DNA of 64,000 bases, taken from contig CM074767.1 in NCBI GenBank assembly GCA_037355855.1, positions 3,017,472 through 3,081,471 on the forward strand, written 5' to 3'. The stretch's first letter is position 1; each line of letters begins with the position of its first letter. Shown in pieces: positions 42,601 to 53,294 of the stretch. The notes below the pieces were generated by a model. It was not told the DNA's origin, searched no databases, and saw only the letters and a list, made by a program, of their open reading frames with translations. Position numbers and translations under genes: made by a program. Source of the stretch: Pseudo-nitzschia pungens. Lineage: Eukaryota; Bacillariophyta; Bacillariophyceae; Bacillariales; Bacillariaceae.

Positions 42601-43523
42601 TCGGCGTCTTCTAGTTCTTCCATGAGTATGGTGTGGTTCGCCGCATGGTATAGAGAGGTATACTTCATGGGAATAGTTCTATCCATCCACTGTACTGCTT
42701 CCTTGTCGAATAGGAGGTTGATCTTTGCTAGGTGGAGGAAGTCTCTGCCTAGTATCAAATCATATTTGCAGTTGGGTGAATGGAAGAGCCTTGCCTCTTG
42801 TCGGTTGATGGTGTAGTTGCCAAACTCTTGTAGCTTGATATTCTTCATGATAATATACTCGGTAGTATCGAAGCTGCCATTTGCTGTGGTTGTTAGGACT
42901 TGGTGTTTGCTTTGGATTGGTATGGCGCCAAATGGTAGGGCTCTTTTGTTGATTAGAGTTCCGGAGGATCCACTATCTAGTAGTGCTAATAGTGGTCTTG
43001 ATTTCATGGGGATGCCTTGTATGTACTGTACTGTGGTTAAAAGAATAGGAGCCACGTTGCTCCTATTCGGGGATGCCTGTTCTGCTGTATTTTTGGTTGT
43101 ATTTCCAGCAGTCGACAGCAGTTTTAAATAATCTTGCTCCAGCGCACCTCCTTTGGTGTAGTCTTTGGAGTTTCCGGGATTGCAATAGAGATTTTTTGCT
43201 GTACCGATAGACCAATTTCTTGCCAGGGACAAGAGTGGTCCTTTTGTTGCTGCTGCTGTCTTAGTCGGATCGATATTGATCGATGATGCGTCTGTACCCT
43301 TGGATCGATTCGTTTGGTTTCGATTTGGATCCATGTTCGGATTGCTCTGTGTGGAGAATCGAACTGTTTTTGTTGTTGCTGCGATTGCAGGCTTTGCTGA
43401 GCTTTCAACAGGAATACTCCATCCTGTAGGTTCCTTCCCCTCTTTATCTGGGAGATCTCCTCCATGCGTCATCCCAGACAGCAGGGCTGTGCTGGCATCC
43501 AGTTCCCGGGGAGCTGGAGGCAA
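39609..43523 (-). pseudogene. Family 1 pol: protease, RT, RNase H, integrase; several in-frame stops
   Basis: One reading frame with three stops. Protease LLDSGSSGTLI lies near 42990 and YDLILGRDFL near 42750. RT has YIDD near 41905 and FLGAVGYHRDMW near 41660. RNase H carries KELLAMVLCCKEY and VYTDHKNLTF. The integrase has HLLLGH with CPNNC as zinc-binding module, a DNGGEFLG core motif and a chromodomain-less GPFPITRVNDNG (GPY/F-like) end, stopping at 39609. The stops are TGA near 42329, TAG near 41118 (inside the EGK-stop-NVLADAFSRL tether motif) and TGA near 40590, between the integrase His and Cys pairs. Known roles: processing, reverse transcription and integration. This copy cannot make a full polyprotein. 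Confidence 0.85.
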
Positions 43524-43583
43524 GGTGATTGCTGGTTTAGGTGAAGCCGGGGGCTTCTTCTGAGGCTTGGAGCCTCTGGAGAC

Positions 43584-44608
43584 TCAGGGGAGCCAAACGA
43601 GTTCCCCATCGATGCTCCTTTTTGTTCGTCCACCATGATTGGCATGGTATTCTTCGATTGCTGCGTTGTGCGCTGAATTAATGTGGGCTTGGAAGGTTTC
43701 ATTGCTTCCCGGTATCATGAGAGGTTGAGTATGAGCGTGGAAGGACTCAGTTTGGTTGTTACCGGAGCCTTTGTTGTGGTTCTTCGAGAACCGGTTCTTT
43801 GGACACTCGGACCAATCATGATTGTGGCCTGGGATTCTACAAGGGTTGGATTTCTTCTTGTTCTGGTTTCCTTTTTGGTTGGAATGGTAGTTGCGTTTAC
43901 AAGAGTTGCTGTTGTTTGTGTTCGAGCGCTTCTGTTTGTTGTTGTTCTTGTTGCTCTTCTTGTTCGCTTGGCACTTGTGACAGCTCATGTGATCCACAAT
44001 GAATTGGACTGTGGTATCTTCTTGGATTCCACTGTGGATGATTCCATAGCTCTCGATCCATGCAGAGGGGAAGGAGTGTAAGAGAATAGTGAGTTTCTCC
44101 ACTCTGGAGAGAGGCGCACTGCTTCCTTCTAGTTTCTGGGTGTACTTCATGAGGATAAGGATACGATCAGCGTGCTCCTTGCATGTAGCTGAGGGGGTCT
44201 TTTGGCATTCTGAGCTGCAAAGATAGGTGTGCATATTGTCTCTGGCATCCTTGGCATTGCAGTAGAACTTGGTGAAATCGATAAAGGCTTGCTCATATCC
44301 TCCAATCTCATATTCTTCTGGGTCCAGTGGATCCTTTATCATGTCATTCCACTTGCTTTGAGCGTCCGTTGTAAGGCATCGACCGAAGTGGGTGAGATAG
44401 ATGTTGATTGGGAGTCTAAGGAGCTTGGCAGCATTTCGGAAAGACTCCTCCACAAAGAGCAGTTCTTCTAGTCCTCCGGTCTCGGTGAACAGGGGGATTT
44501 TCATGCTGTCGGTCCGATCCTCATCGACATTGTACAGGGTGAAAAGCTTTGGTCCGATCAAAAGAGCTCTTGCAGGCAATAGGGGGATCTCTGTAGATAC
44601 CTGCCATG
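43584..44608 (-). pseudogene. Family 1 gag, frameshifted near its start
   Basis: ATG at 44608 opens MAGIYRDPP as in the related gags, but the frame stops after about 26 codons. The main frame resumes from about 44579, so a small indel near 44550-44580 is likely. The central motif GIQEDTTVQFIVDHMSC and the finger CRIPGHNHDWSEC are present. The gag ends ...GELVWLP with TGA, and pol continues in the same phase, so gag and pol here are separated by one stop codon. Confidence 0.8.
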
Positions 44609-44724
44609 GTTGCGTTGATTGGTTTGCTGGAGATAAAGGTGCCTCTGTTGTTGAGGCTATCGATGGTTTGGTTGTTTTGAGAGTTCAGTACCGAATTCTA
44701 GTACTGTTCCTACGTGAAAGCGGA

Positions 44725-44736
44725 CAGTAATTACTG
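44725..44736 (-). other. Palindromic primer-site region of family 1 gypsy
   Basis: CAGTAATTACTG directly next to the LTR at 44737; the same palindrome is at 36366 and 50011. Confidence 0.7.
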
Positions 44737-45067
44737 TGTAACACTCTAAAGTAGAAATTCGGAGTAGTATGAATAATTGTGTGTTATTTCATTTTACGAG
44801 ATGGGATTCAAAATAAAGAGAGGAAATAATGAGCGATGATGTCATCGCGATCTCTCCATATAATCTACATCCCTGTATATAACATATATTCTGTATGTAA
44901 CCTTAATCGTACGATCGCTCTCTTCTGCATGCCTGTTCATACATACCAGATATCCATACATGGATATCATATATATATATATATATATATATAAATCGAT
45001 TGAATCCCATGTGGGATTCGGTTAATTATTAATTCGTAACACTACTAGCCTACGCTAGCATGTTACA
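44737..45067 (-). repeat. Family 1 gypsy LTR, 331 bp (5' LTR of the gag-pol unit)
   Basis: Matches 39264-39578 except for point changes and an expanded (AT)n run near 44968-44992. Confidence 0.92.
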
Positions 45068-45788
45068 TAGACTAATTCTTAGAGCTCACAATTTGCATAT
45101 CACTACCATTCTATCTACTAGTAGACCCGGGGTATGGCATGCTTTTAAAATCAAACTGAGCGCTGAAGACCATGAGCAGAAACAACCGATTGATCAACCA
45201 AAAAAACCTGATGAGACGAGAACTGCCAAAATGGAGGTGCAGAGAAGCAAAAATAGGGAGAAAGACGTTCCAGTGTCTGCAGCACTAAGGAACACCAATC
45301 CCAGAAGCAGTTAGCACCATTAGATGGAGCAACAGCAACAACAGAGACACCTAAGGACCTAAACAGGACCATGGTCGACAACAGAAATAATTGAACAAAA
45401 AAAATAAGTGGACTAATTGGACCAACGCTGTCTGTACCCTTGGATTGATTCGATGTTCGATTCGTATCCACGTTCGATATATCCTTTAGGATGTTTCGAA
45501 CAATTGTTTTTGCTGCTGCTGTTGCAGTCTTTGCTGAGCGCTAAACAGGAATACTCCATCCTGTAGGTTCCTTCCCCTTTTTCTTCGGGAGATCTCCTCC
45601 ATGCGTCATCCCAGGCAGCAGTGCTGCGCTGGCATCCAGGACCTGTGGTGCCGGAGGCATGGTGATTGCTGGTTTAGTGGGGCGCTTGGGCCCTCTTGTG
45701 GATGAGCGCTGTTGCACTCAAGGGAGCCTAGTGGTGTTGAAGGAGTGGGCGTAGACATCCCATCCGATGTGTTCCAGTTTGTCCCTTT
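45068..45788. other. Mosaic of three gypsy fragments
   Basis: 45068-45431 matches the family 2 5' region 31606-31975 in plus orientation. 45432-45717 matches the family 1 gag/pol boundary (about 43290-43600) in minus orientation, including the PPAP...GMTHGG stretch in decayed form. 45718-45788 repeats the family 2 gag segment 39203-39263 up to the LTR junction. No gene is intact. The order suggests repeated template switching or recombination. Confidence 0.7.
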
Positions 45789-46105
45789 TGTAACACTCTA
45801 AAGTAGAAATTCGTAGTAGTATGAATAATTGTGTGTTATTTCACTTTACGAGATGGGATTCAAAATAAAGAGAGGAAATAATGAGCGATGAGGTCATCGC
45901 GACCTTCTCATATAATATCCATCCCTGTATATAACATATATTCCGTATGTAACCTTAATCGTGGTATCGCTCTCTTCTGCATGCCAGTTCGTATATACAG
46001 GATATCCGTACATGAATATCTTATATAACAGTATCGATTGAATCCCATGTGGGATTCGGTTAATTATTAATTCGTAACACTACTAGCCTACGCTACCATG
46101 TTACA
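45789..46105 (-). repeat. Family 1 gypsy LTR, 317 bp (solo, or outer LTR of the complex)
   Basis: Flanked on both sides by CCTTT (45784-45788 and 46106-46110). The interrupted gag reads straight across in the plus-strand copy near 33474-33486. Confidence 0.92.
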
Positions 46106-46951
46106 CCTTTGGGTGTGGGTCATGTTGGAATCCAGGATTTCCTTCATTTCTGCTGTTGTGAAGCTGGAAGGTGCCATTCCAGTGTCGGCGCCACTCTCCC
46201 AGAGGCATTCTGGTAGGTAGCTCTGTAGTTCGGCCATTCGGTTGGCCCAGGCGCGGATGCCGTGTTTCATGTCAACTTGCATCCCCCGCATGAAACGGCG
46301 AAGGAGGATGTAGGATCGCTTCCCGTTCATGTCATTGCCAAAGATTTTGAGCTTGAGGGCATGCATGCATTCCTCAATGACATCCTTCTTGTACTCCTCG
46401 GATTGGTAGTACTGGATGAGGGCGTCTGGGACGCTTTTCTTGGGGATCGGAGCCGTGAGATCCTTGGGCTCTGTTTCCTCATCCAATTTTGCCGTAGTGG
46501 TCAGTTTGGTTTGTTTGGCTGGGGGTGTACCCTTTGCCGCCTCCTTGGTTGTACCAGAGGGAGGTTTTGTTGTTTGGTAGAGTTTTTTGACTTCCTGGAT
46601 CCTTTTCTGAACCAGTTTGTTGTTGTGTATCTTGTGACCTGGCTCGGCGTAGTAGGACCGGCCCAAGGTCATCTGGACAAGGGATAATTCCTCGTTGGAG
46701 AGGATCCTCTGGAGGACGTCCAGTTTCTGGTCTCCTTGGAGTTTGTCATTGCCAGCAATTTTCTGGTCAAAGTCTTGTTTCCAGATGATGAAGAGTTCCG
46801 GTCTTTCGGTACCGGTGAGTACTTTCAGATAGTCGCTGAAAGCCACCCCTCCCTTTTGGCTATCGATACTCATTTTCACGGTGGTGGCATCTTCCGACCA
46901 GTCCTCTCGTGTAAAGATAAAGGGTTTCTGTTTGGTTCCTTTAGACATCAT
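46106..46951 (-). pseudogene. Family 2 gag N-terminal part, minus copy
   Basis: Open from ATG at 46951 (MMSKGTKQKPF) to the LTR insertion at 46106, about 280 codons. It covers the whole N-terminal and helical capsid-like region (for example RRFMRGMQVDMKHGIRAWAN). It keeps the unbroken GRSYYAEPGHK site where the plus copy has a solo LTR. It has one PPSGTTKEAAK unit, while the plus copy has two. The C-terminal part lies at 39263-38881. Confidence 0.82.
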
Positions 46952-47830
46952 GGTGGGTTAATCAGTTATCTATTTTAATTTAGTTACACTATTTCTGTTA
47001 TCTGTTAATTTCAGTGTGGAAATGAGCAAGAGTGATTGCTCCAGCTTTTCTTCTGAATTCACTGCTTCTTGTGATAACTTGTGTTGTAACTGATTTTGCT
47101 CCATCCATTTCAGTGGTGGGAGTTGTTTATCTCTTTAGTTCCCGGGAATCCTGTGGTTCCCTGGAGTTGTTTCTGTTTTTATTTCGTGGGAATCGATTCC
47201 CGTGGTTCTCCGGCGTGTCTTCTCTATTAAGCGTTCACTGGGCCGGTCCCACTTCCCGTTTCTTGTGGGATTGGTGGTGTTTGGGTATTCATTATATATC
47301 TTTCCGGATATCTCTATATTCGAGTTTTGGTTGGCATCCCCTCTTTGGTCTGTCCATCCACTCAGTGTTGGTCCAATTAGTCCACTCACTGGATTCGTGT
47401 CACTTTTTTGACACATAATATTTTCGATCATTTCTGTTGTCGACCATGGTCCTGTTTAGGTCCTTAGGTGTCTCTGTTGTTGCTGCTGCTCCATCTAATG
47501 GCGCTAACTGCTGCTGGGATTGGTATTCCTTAGTGCTGCAGACACTGGATGTCCTTCTCCCTATTTGGCTTCTCTGCGCCTCCATTTTGGCAGTCTTTCG
47601 GTCTCCTTGGCTCATTTCGGTCGATCGATTTCTTTCTGCTCATGGTCTACAGTGCTCAGCTTGATTTTAAAATCATGCCATACCCCGGGTCTACTAGTGA
47701 TTAGAATAGTAGTGACATGCAAATTGTGAGAGCTATCAGTTAGTCTAGTTCTATTGCTTCCGATACATTGCAGATCTCCCGCAATTCAGCGATACGGAGA
47801 CTCGCTAATCGTATTCCAGTCCTGAGTGTA
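46952..47830 (-). repeat. Family 2 5' LTR/leader region, minus copy
   Basis: Inverted match to 31530-32386, with point changes and small indels. No gene supported; the open frames on the plus strand here are not kept in the other copy. Confidence 0.6.
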
Positions 47831-47847
47831 CTCATGATTGTATTTCA

Positions 47848-48138
47848 GTGCACGGCAGATACGCGGATTTCAAAGCAGAACTGAGGAAGAGCAACAGAGT
47901 AAAACCACCACCTCCAGTAGCAGCAACCAAATTCTTGGACGCACTGGAGAAGGAGTTCGATGCGGCAATAGATCAGCATCTTGCTGCAGTCGAAGCTGCT
48001 GAAGCCAAGAAGGCTTGCAAGCAGCAGAAGAAGACTGTCTCCTTCTACAACAAGGGAGAGCACCCTCAGGACAAGATCCCCTATGATCTTGCAAAGGGAA
48101 CAGCACCCCTTGTCCAGGGTGTAAGCACACCATGGTGA
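47848..48138 (+). CDS. Hypothetical short protein, Lys/Ala-rich
   Basis: 96 codons, hydrophilic and probably helical (FKAELRKSNR, FLDALEKEFDAAIDQHLAAV, EAAEAKKACKQQKK). No family recognised. The segment is flanked by short inverted similarities: GTGCACTGAAATAC-type on the left, antisense near 47835-47855, and GTGCACCCGAATAC on the right at 48221. It may be part of a transposable element. The stop follows PLVQGVSTPW. Confidence 0.3.
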   Translation: MHGRYADFKAELRKSNRVKPPPPVAATKFLDALEKEFDAAIDQHLAAVEAAEAKKACKQQKKTVSFYNKGEHPQDKIPYDLAKGTAPLVQGVSTPW

Positions 48139-48249
48139 TGCCTATTGAATCCAAGCAAGAAATTGCTGAATACAACAAAGGAGTAGAAGAAGATTTCCAG
48201 CGGTGATTGAGGCAGTACAACTGCCGTGCACCCGAATACAGTCACTAGT

Positions 48250-48960
48250 CCACTCGTGACTGGAATACGGGTACTGCAACCGGTTTTAAACGGGTACTGC
48301 AACCGGTTTTAAACGGGTACTGCAACCGGGTGTCAAATCAAACCGGTGCTGCAACCGGTTTTTTTGCAGTACAAACCAGTACTGCAAAAAACCGGTACCG
48401 GGTTTCAAACAGGTACTACAACCCAGTTATTTTGCAATACAAACCAGTACTACAAAAAAAAAGGTACTACAACTGGGTTTCAAACGGGCACTGCAACCAT
48501 ATGCATGGTAACATGCACAGTAACATGTACGGTAACAAAAAATACCTTAAGTAATGATTTCAGACTATCAATGGTAAATATCAATCACCGTATTAAATTT
48601 TCAATACACATCAGAACATTTAAGATGGAGATTCAATTTAACACGGTCCACCCAAGTTAATAGTTAAAAATTTAACACGTACATTCAAACAACACGTACA
48701 TTCAAAAGTCTTCTACAAACGATGACCCAGTTGACCCCGTCAACCCGGTACAACCCGGTTGGTCAGTCGGTCGGTCAACGTTGCAGTACCCGTTTGAAAC
48801 CCGGTTGCAGTACCGGTTTGAAACCCGATTCCAGTACCCGTTTGTACCCATTTGTACCGGGTTGCTGTGTATGTTATCGTGTATGTTATTGTGCATGTTA
48901 CCGTGCATGTTACCGTGCATGTTATCGTGCATGTTATCGTGCATGTTACCATGCATCTAC
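48250..48960. repeat. Foldback-like inverted repeat with GGTACTGCAACCGG units and 12-bp GTGCATGTTACC array
   Basis: Left arm (48262-48545): three to four units of ACGGGTACTGCAACCGG and derivatives, then ATGCATGGTAACATGCACAG. Right arm (48780-48955): inverted versions (TTGCAGTACCCGTTTGAAAC) and a 12-bp tandem array of GTGCATGTTATC/GTGCATGTTACC, about seven units from 48870. The middle 48546-48720 is AT-rich. Arms of this kind can fold into a large hairpin. No gene. The short Met-His-Gly-Asn open frame is a reading of the 12-bp array. Confidence 0.7.
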
Positions 48961-49661
48961 AGGTGCACGCAATATTGCCCTAGTACTGTTAAATACTGTT
49001 GAGCATCATTAAAATATTACATTACTGTATATGAGGATAGAGCAGGAAGTATCATCTGTTTTCATTACCAGATTTGCGTACTGCCAAATTTATCCCCATT
49101 TTGGTTTTCTACCCTATTAGTGTGCCCACCAAAGAATTTCGACTCGAAATACCCTATCTGCGTTCCCTTCGACTGCGTTGATATTTCTCGTCAGCAAAAT
49201 AAAGGGATTGCAATAACAATAATAGCACGTAGAGTCCTGACAAATAGTGAGACTACAGAAGATACTGTTCCAGGTCTATTGCATACACTTAGTTACTACA
49301 AGGTACTTCCCTAGAAGTGCATCGCAATTGATCAAAAGGGGAGGGCATGATAGGTTGTTTTATTTTAGAGTGGAAAAGAAAGAGTGAAAGGAGGGAGCTG
49401 AGCGCAGCTCAGCTCTGTATTGTGACAGCGCTTTGCTAACTCGTAGAATAACAGAGCTAGCTCTGTAGCTCCAGTACTGTATTCTACTGAGTAGCGTAGC
49501 GCACGGAGTTTAGGTCCAACGGTACGCTAACACATGCTAGCTCACTTAATAACTGTCTGGGTCAGGTGTCCGGTTATAGTACATATTATCGTACACCAAT
49601 GACCCGACCCCGGCGGGAGCATAGTATCTTAGCATGGTATCATGGTAGGTTAGCATCTCCA

Positions 49662-50010
49662 TGTTACATGTTGACGTAGGTACCCTACGAGAGGCTCTAA
49701 ATGATTATTGAATCCCGCATGCGTTCCAATACACAACAATATGTATGATATTCATGTATATATACTGAATCTTCAACGTACAAGAATACACATACAATTC
49801 AAACAAAGATTCCCATGACTCAACGATTATCATTATCATGATATTATGCCCGACAAACAATTATATCATTGTTCGAGCGTTCACTCATTCCATACTCAAG
49901 AAATCATTCCCATCTCGAAAAGTATTCATCCATTCTCGTTGTAACACAATTTTAATAACAATTCATCTTTAAAATACTCCTATCGCGTATTTCTACCTTA
50001 GAGTGTAACA
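49662..50010 (+). repeat. 5' LTR of gag-only element copy 2
   Basis: 349 bp, TGTTACATG...GAGTGTAACA. Confidence 0.95.
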
Positions 50011-50022
50011 CAGTAATTACTG
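50011..50022 (+). other. Palindromic primer-site region of gag-only element copy 2
   Basis: CAGTAATTACTG begins at the base after the 5' LTR. A second palindrome, TCAGTACTGA, follows about 45 bases later (50055-50064). Neither begins with TGG. Confidence 0.7.
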
Positions 50023-50262
50023 TTTATCTTTTAAGTAGAAGACAGACAGGAACTCAGTACTGAATCCAAAACATCCTTTATCCTAAACAACAGGGATACA
50101 TCGATACCCTGACAAGCAAGAAGGAATAATCGAACGAAACACATCGACCGAAAACTAGGAATCGATCGAAACAAGAACTACGAAACACCAATACGATCGA
50201 TCGAACATCGAACCAATCGAACGAAACGCCGAGACGAATCGATCGAACCATACGAATAAACC

Positions 50263-51207
50263 ATGGCAGGACTTTACAGAGACCCTCCAATCAATTACAT
50301 TCCTTCCTTCAAGAGGAGCAAGCCAAAACTCACCAAGCTCTCCATTACAGATACCAATGGCAATCAAGACAGCATGAAGATCCCTCTATTCACCAACAGA
50401 GGAGGACTAGAGGAATTCCTATTTGTCGAAGAAGCCTTCCGAAATGCAGCAACGAATCTATCTCTTCCAGCAAGCAAATATTTAGGACACTTCACCAGAT
50501 GCCTAAATACAGACGCCCAAAGCAAATGGATACACATGCTACAAGATCCATTAGAAGCCGACGAATACCAATATGAAGACAGCGTCGAAGGATATAACGC
50601 AGCAATCATTGACTTTATCAAGCAATTCTGCAATGCGACAGACGCCAAAGATATCATGCATACATACCTTCGAACGCTGAAGAAACCAAGCAATGTTTCA
50701 TGCAAAGACCATGCAAACCGGATGCAAATTCTCTTCAAATATACCAAAAGGCTCCAAGGCCATGGAACTGACCTATCACCAACAGAAGCAAAAACAATCC
50801 TCCTACATAGCTTCCCAAGCAAATGGATCAACAGTTATGGTCTAATCCACCAAGGAATCCAAGAAGATACCACTGTACAATTCATCGTCGACCACATGAG
50901 CTGCTTAGAACCCCAAAGCAAAAGACGAACGTCGAACGCTAATTCGGACACTGAAAGCATTGACAGCAATAACAACAGCTCTGATTCGGACGCTGACAGC
51001 ATCGATAGAAACAGCTCTAATTCAGACAGTGACAGCGACGCTGAATCTGACAAAGAAGAGAAAGATTACGAACCATCCAGTGGCAAAAGAAAATACAACA
51101 ATCCCTGCAGAATCCCAGGTCATGACCACGATTGGTCCGAATGCCCAAAGAATAAATATTCCAAAAAGAGCAAAAGCAGCAACAACAGCACTGCTACTGA
51201 CTCCTAG
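50263..51207 (+). CDS. gypsy Gag (frameshifted near the C-terminus)
   Basis: 314 codons from MAGLYRDPPINY, same family as 35019-36104. It keeps GIQEDTTVQFIVDHMSC, the acidic Ser/Asp stretch and the finger CRIPGHDHDWSEC. Compared with copy 1, a one-base change near 51190 shifts the frame, so this ORF stops at ...TATDS. The usual ending (SNETGSTAS... to about 51388) continues in another frame. The finger is retained, so a slightly short Gag could still be made. Start chosen by agreement with the two other copies. Confidence 0.8.
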   Translation: MAGLYRDPPINYIPSFKRSKPKLTKLSITDTNGNQDSMKIPLFTNRGGLEEFLFVEEAFRNAATNLSLPASKYLGHFTRCLNTDAQSKWIHMLQDPLEADEYQYEDSVEGYNAAIIDFIKQFCNATDAKDIMHTYLRTLKKPSNVSCKDHANRMQILFKYTKRLQGHGTDLSPTEAKTILLHSFPSKWINSYGLIHQGIQEDTTVQFIVDHMSCLEPQSKRRTSNANSDTESIDSNNNSSDSDADSIDRNSSNSDSDSDAESDKEEKDYEPSSGKRKYNNPCRIPGHDHDWSECPKNKYSKKSKSSNNSTATDS

Positions 51208-52474
51208 CAATGAAACCGGAAGCACTGCTTCCAATGAATCCTTTCAAGCCCACATGAAACGCGCCATGGAATCATACTGTGCCCAACATGATGGAACGCT
51301 TGAAAGAACTATCGAAGGTACCATTATCTTCAAGCCCAAACAACCTCGATTTCAAAAGAGACCTATCACTATACCGGCAACCCGGTAACCAAATATACGA
51401 ATCACGAACCAGCACTGTGCCTCCAGCTCCCCTGGACCTGGATGCCAGCTCAGCCCTGCTGACTGGGAAGACACATGGAGGAGAACTCCCAGAAAGGAGG
51501 GAAGGAACCTACAGAGATGAGCCCTGTTGCACATAAACACTAATTCAAAGCGCTCAGTCCGATCCACAAGTGACGGCAACAATCAACCGATAAAATAAAG
51601 ATTCAATTTTGGCAAAAGAAAGAATCAAATAGCAATAAAAGATCTGGACGCAGATCGGTTCGGACGTGAACTAATTGCAAGGGTACAGACGCTTAACGCC
51701 ATGAATCAATCAAATCGCAATGTCGATATCGATAAAGGGTACAGACGCAAAACAAAATAAAGTGTACAGCAGCAATAACAAGGCCAACCTTGTTCCGGAC
51801 AAACAAATAGTCCACAGGGAGCTCACAAAAAATAATGGAGCAATCCCACAAAATCCGAATTCGAAACCCACAGAGGTGCTCTGGAGTTACAAAATTCAAA
51901 ACTCCCGTAACCTGCTGCAAATAACACCCAAAAATGGAAGACCGGCAAAGTATACGGCAAATCGCAATTGACTTCGAACGCAATCAATGCAACACTAACA
52001 ATGTGTCCCCTCTCTGCTTGAACAGATACAATCGCAGATACGGCAACAACGCATTAATTGCTCGGCTTTTCACCTACCTACTAACTCCTATTACAACAGG
52101 AGTTGTTTTTATGCCTAACAGCAATCGATTTTGAACATCAAATTACTTTCAAAATCAGCTCCACTACCCCGAGAGGTACATCACAGTTGGGGGAGGAAAA
52201 GAATTTTCTTCGACTCTTTTTGCTATTTTTAGCATATCTTTATGACCCTTCTCAAGAACAAGAAACAAATCTTCGATTTTTTAGAGTATCAAAAAGAACC
52301 TTCTTCAATCCCACTTCGATCTACATTACCATATATCTTCAGAATACTTCAAATGGCATATATCATCTTCAACCGGTTCTCCGAACACGCATATCTCTTT
52401 TCCATCGATACTACTCAACTCCAAACCTATACTATCGAACCACATGCAAACTTCACCTAATCATTGGGGAACTA

Positions 52475-52823
52475 TGTTACATGTTGACGTAGGTACCCTA
52501 CGAGAGGCTCTAAATGATTATTGAATCCCGCATGCGTTCCAATACACAACAATATGTATGATATTCATGTATATATACTGAATCTTCAACGTACAAGAAT
52601 ACACATACAATTCAAACAAAGATTCCCATGACTCAACGATTATCATTATCATGATATTATGCCCGACAAACAATTATATCATTGTTCAAGCGTTCACTCA
52701 TTCCATACTCAAGAAATCATTCCCATCTCGAAAAGTATTCATCCATTCTCGTTGTAACACAATTTTAATAACAATTCATCTTTAAAATACTCCTATCGCG
52801 TATTTCTACCTTAGAGTGTAACA
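52475..52823 (+). repeat. 3' LTR of gag-only element copy 2
   Basis: 349 bp; one difference from the 5' LTR. Confidence 0.95.
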
Positions 52824-53152
52824 CTCCAGTATCTCGTAGCATTAGCAACCCTGACCTTGTAGCACCCAGCTACACTGTTAGTGCAGTTGCTATACCCAAG
52901 GTACGTACAACTGGTACACATCATACGCGACAACCCTGGTACCTTTGGATTTAGCACCCATACCAAACAGGATAAGCCTGTTGCTAAGCCTGTTGGTGCT
53001 AAGCCTGTATGCTACCATTTAGCACACAGCTCCTAGCACTCAGCTCAGCTCCTAGTGTTGAGCTACCAGGTGCTACCCACTGTAGCCCCAGTACACTCCT
53101 CTACACAGGAGCCCTAGCATCACAGTCTGTAGCATCATCTTGGATATCTTCA

Positions 53153-53294
53153 TACGACTTCGTTTGTCGTATCTGCGTTCCGAGCTCCCGTAGTAATTGT
53201 GATACAATTACTCTCAAATGATGTTGATACACTGAATAGGTAAGGTTATTAGATTACAGCGATTCATTGAAGAACTAGCTTCTGTGTTCGAAAT
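53153..53294. other. Short spacer between family B LTR and foldback repeat
   Basis: Nothing recognisable. Confidence 0.4.

Larger units (their letters stand above)
39264..46105 (-). mobile_element. Ty3/gypsy family 1 insertion complex in family 2 gag, TSD CCTTT
   Basis: The outer LTRs (39264-39578 and 45789-46105) are bracketed by CCTTT at 39259-39263 and 46106-46110, and together interrupt one family 2 gag copy. Inside lie a third LTR (44737-45067), a decayed family 1 gag and pol (44608-39609), and a mosaic of gypsy fragments (45068-45788). The simplest unit is a 5.8-kb element at 39264-45067. Its right flank (TAGAC) does not match its left flank (CCTTT), so an LTR recombination or duplication has altered the locus. 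Confidence 0.75.
36828..47830 (-). mobile_element. Ty3/gypsy family 2, minus-strand partial copy (5' region, gag, pol to RNase H), interrupted
   Basis: On the minus strand: 5' LTR/leader region (47830-46952), gag N-terminal part (46951-46106), an inserted family 1 gypsy complex (46105-39264), gag C-terminal part (39263-38881) and pol (38716-36828). It ends inside RNase H at the inversion point 36827/36828. Integrase and 3' LTR are missing. Confidence 0.82.
49662..52823 (+). mobile_element. Gag-only (non-autonomous) gypsy element, copy 2, very young
   Basis: Two 349-bp LTRs (49662-50010 and 52475-52823) differ at a single position (GTTCGAGCG versus GTTCAAGCG), flanked by CTCCA at 49657-49661 and 52824-52828. 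The internal part is 2464 bp: palindromic primer-site region, leader, gag, pol-start remnant (PPAPLDLDASSALLTGKTHG, near 51420), then about 940 bp without pol (51540-52474). That last part matches the same section of copy 1 (33963-34870, inverted). No protease, RT or integrase. Confidence 0.93.
49170..53152 (+). mobile_element. LTR-retroelement 3' end (family B), copy 2, interrupted by gag-only gypsy
   Basis: 49170-49347 is the internal tail (alignable with 20899-21110). The LTR runs 49348-49661 and continues 52829-53152. The purine run AAAAGGGGAGGGCA precedes TGATAGGT. The inserted gypsy element carries CTCCA on both sides. No coding capacity seen. 48961-49169 to its left holds nothing recognisable. 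Confidence 0.65.

Noticed and set aside
48702..48956. Met-His-Gly-Asn repeat protein
   Set aside because: A reading of a 12-bp tandem repeat; no start context or conservation.
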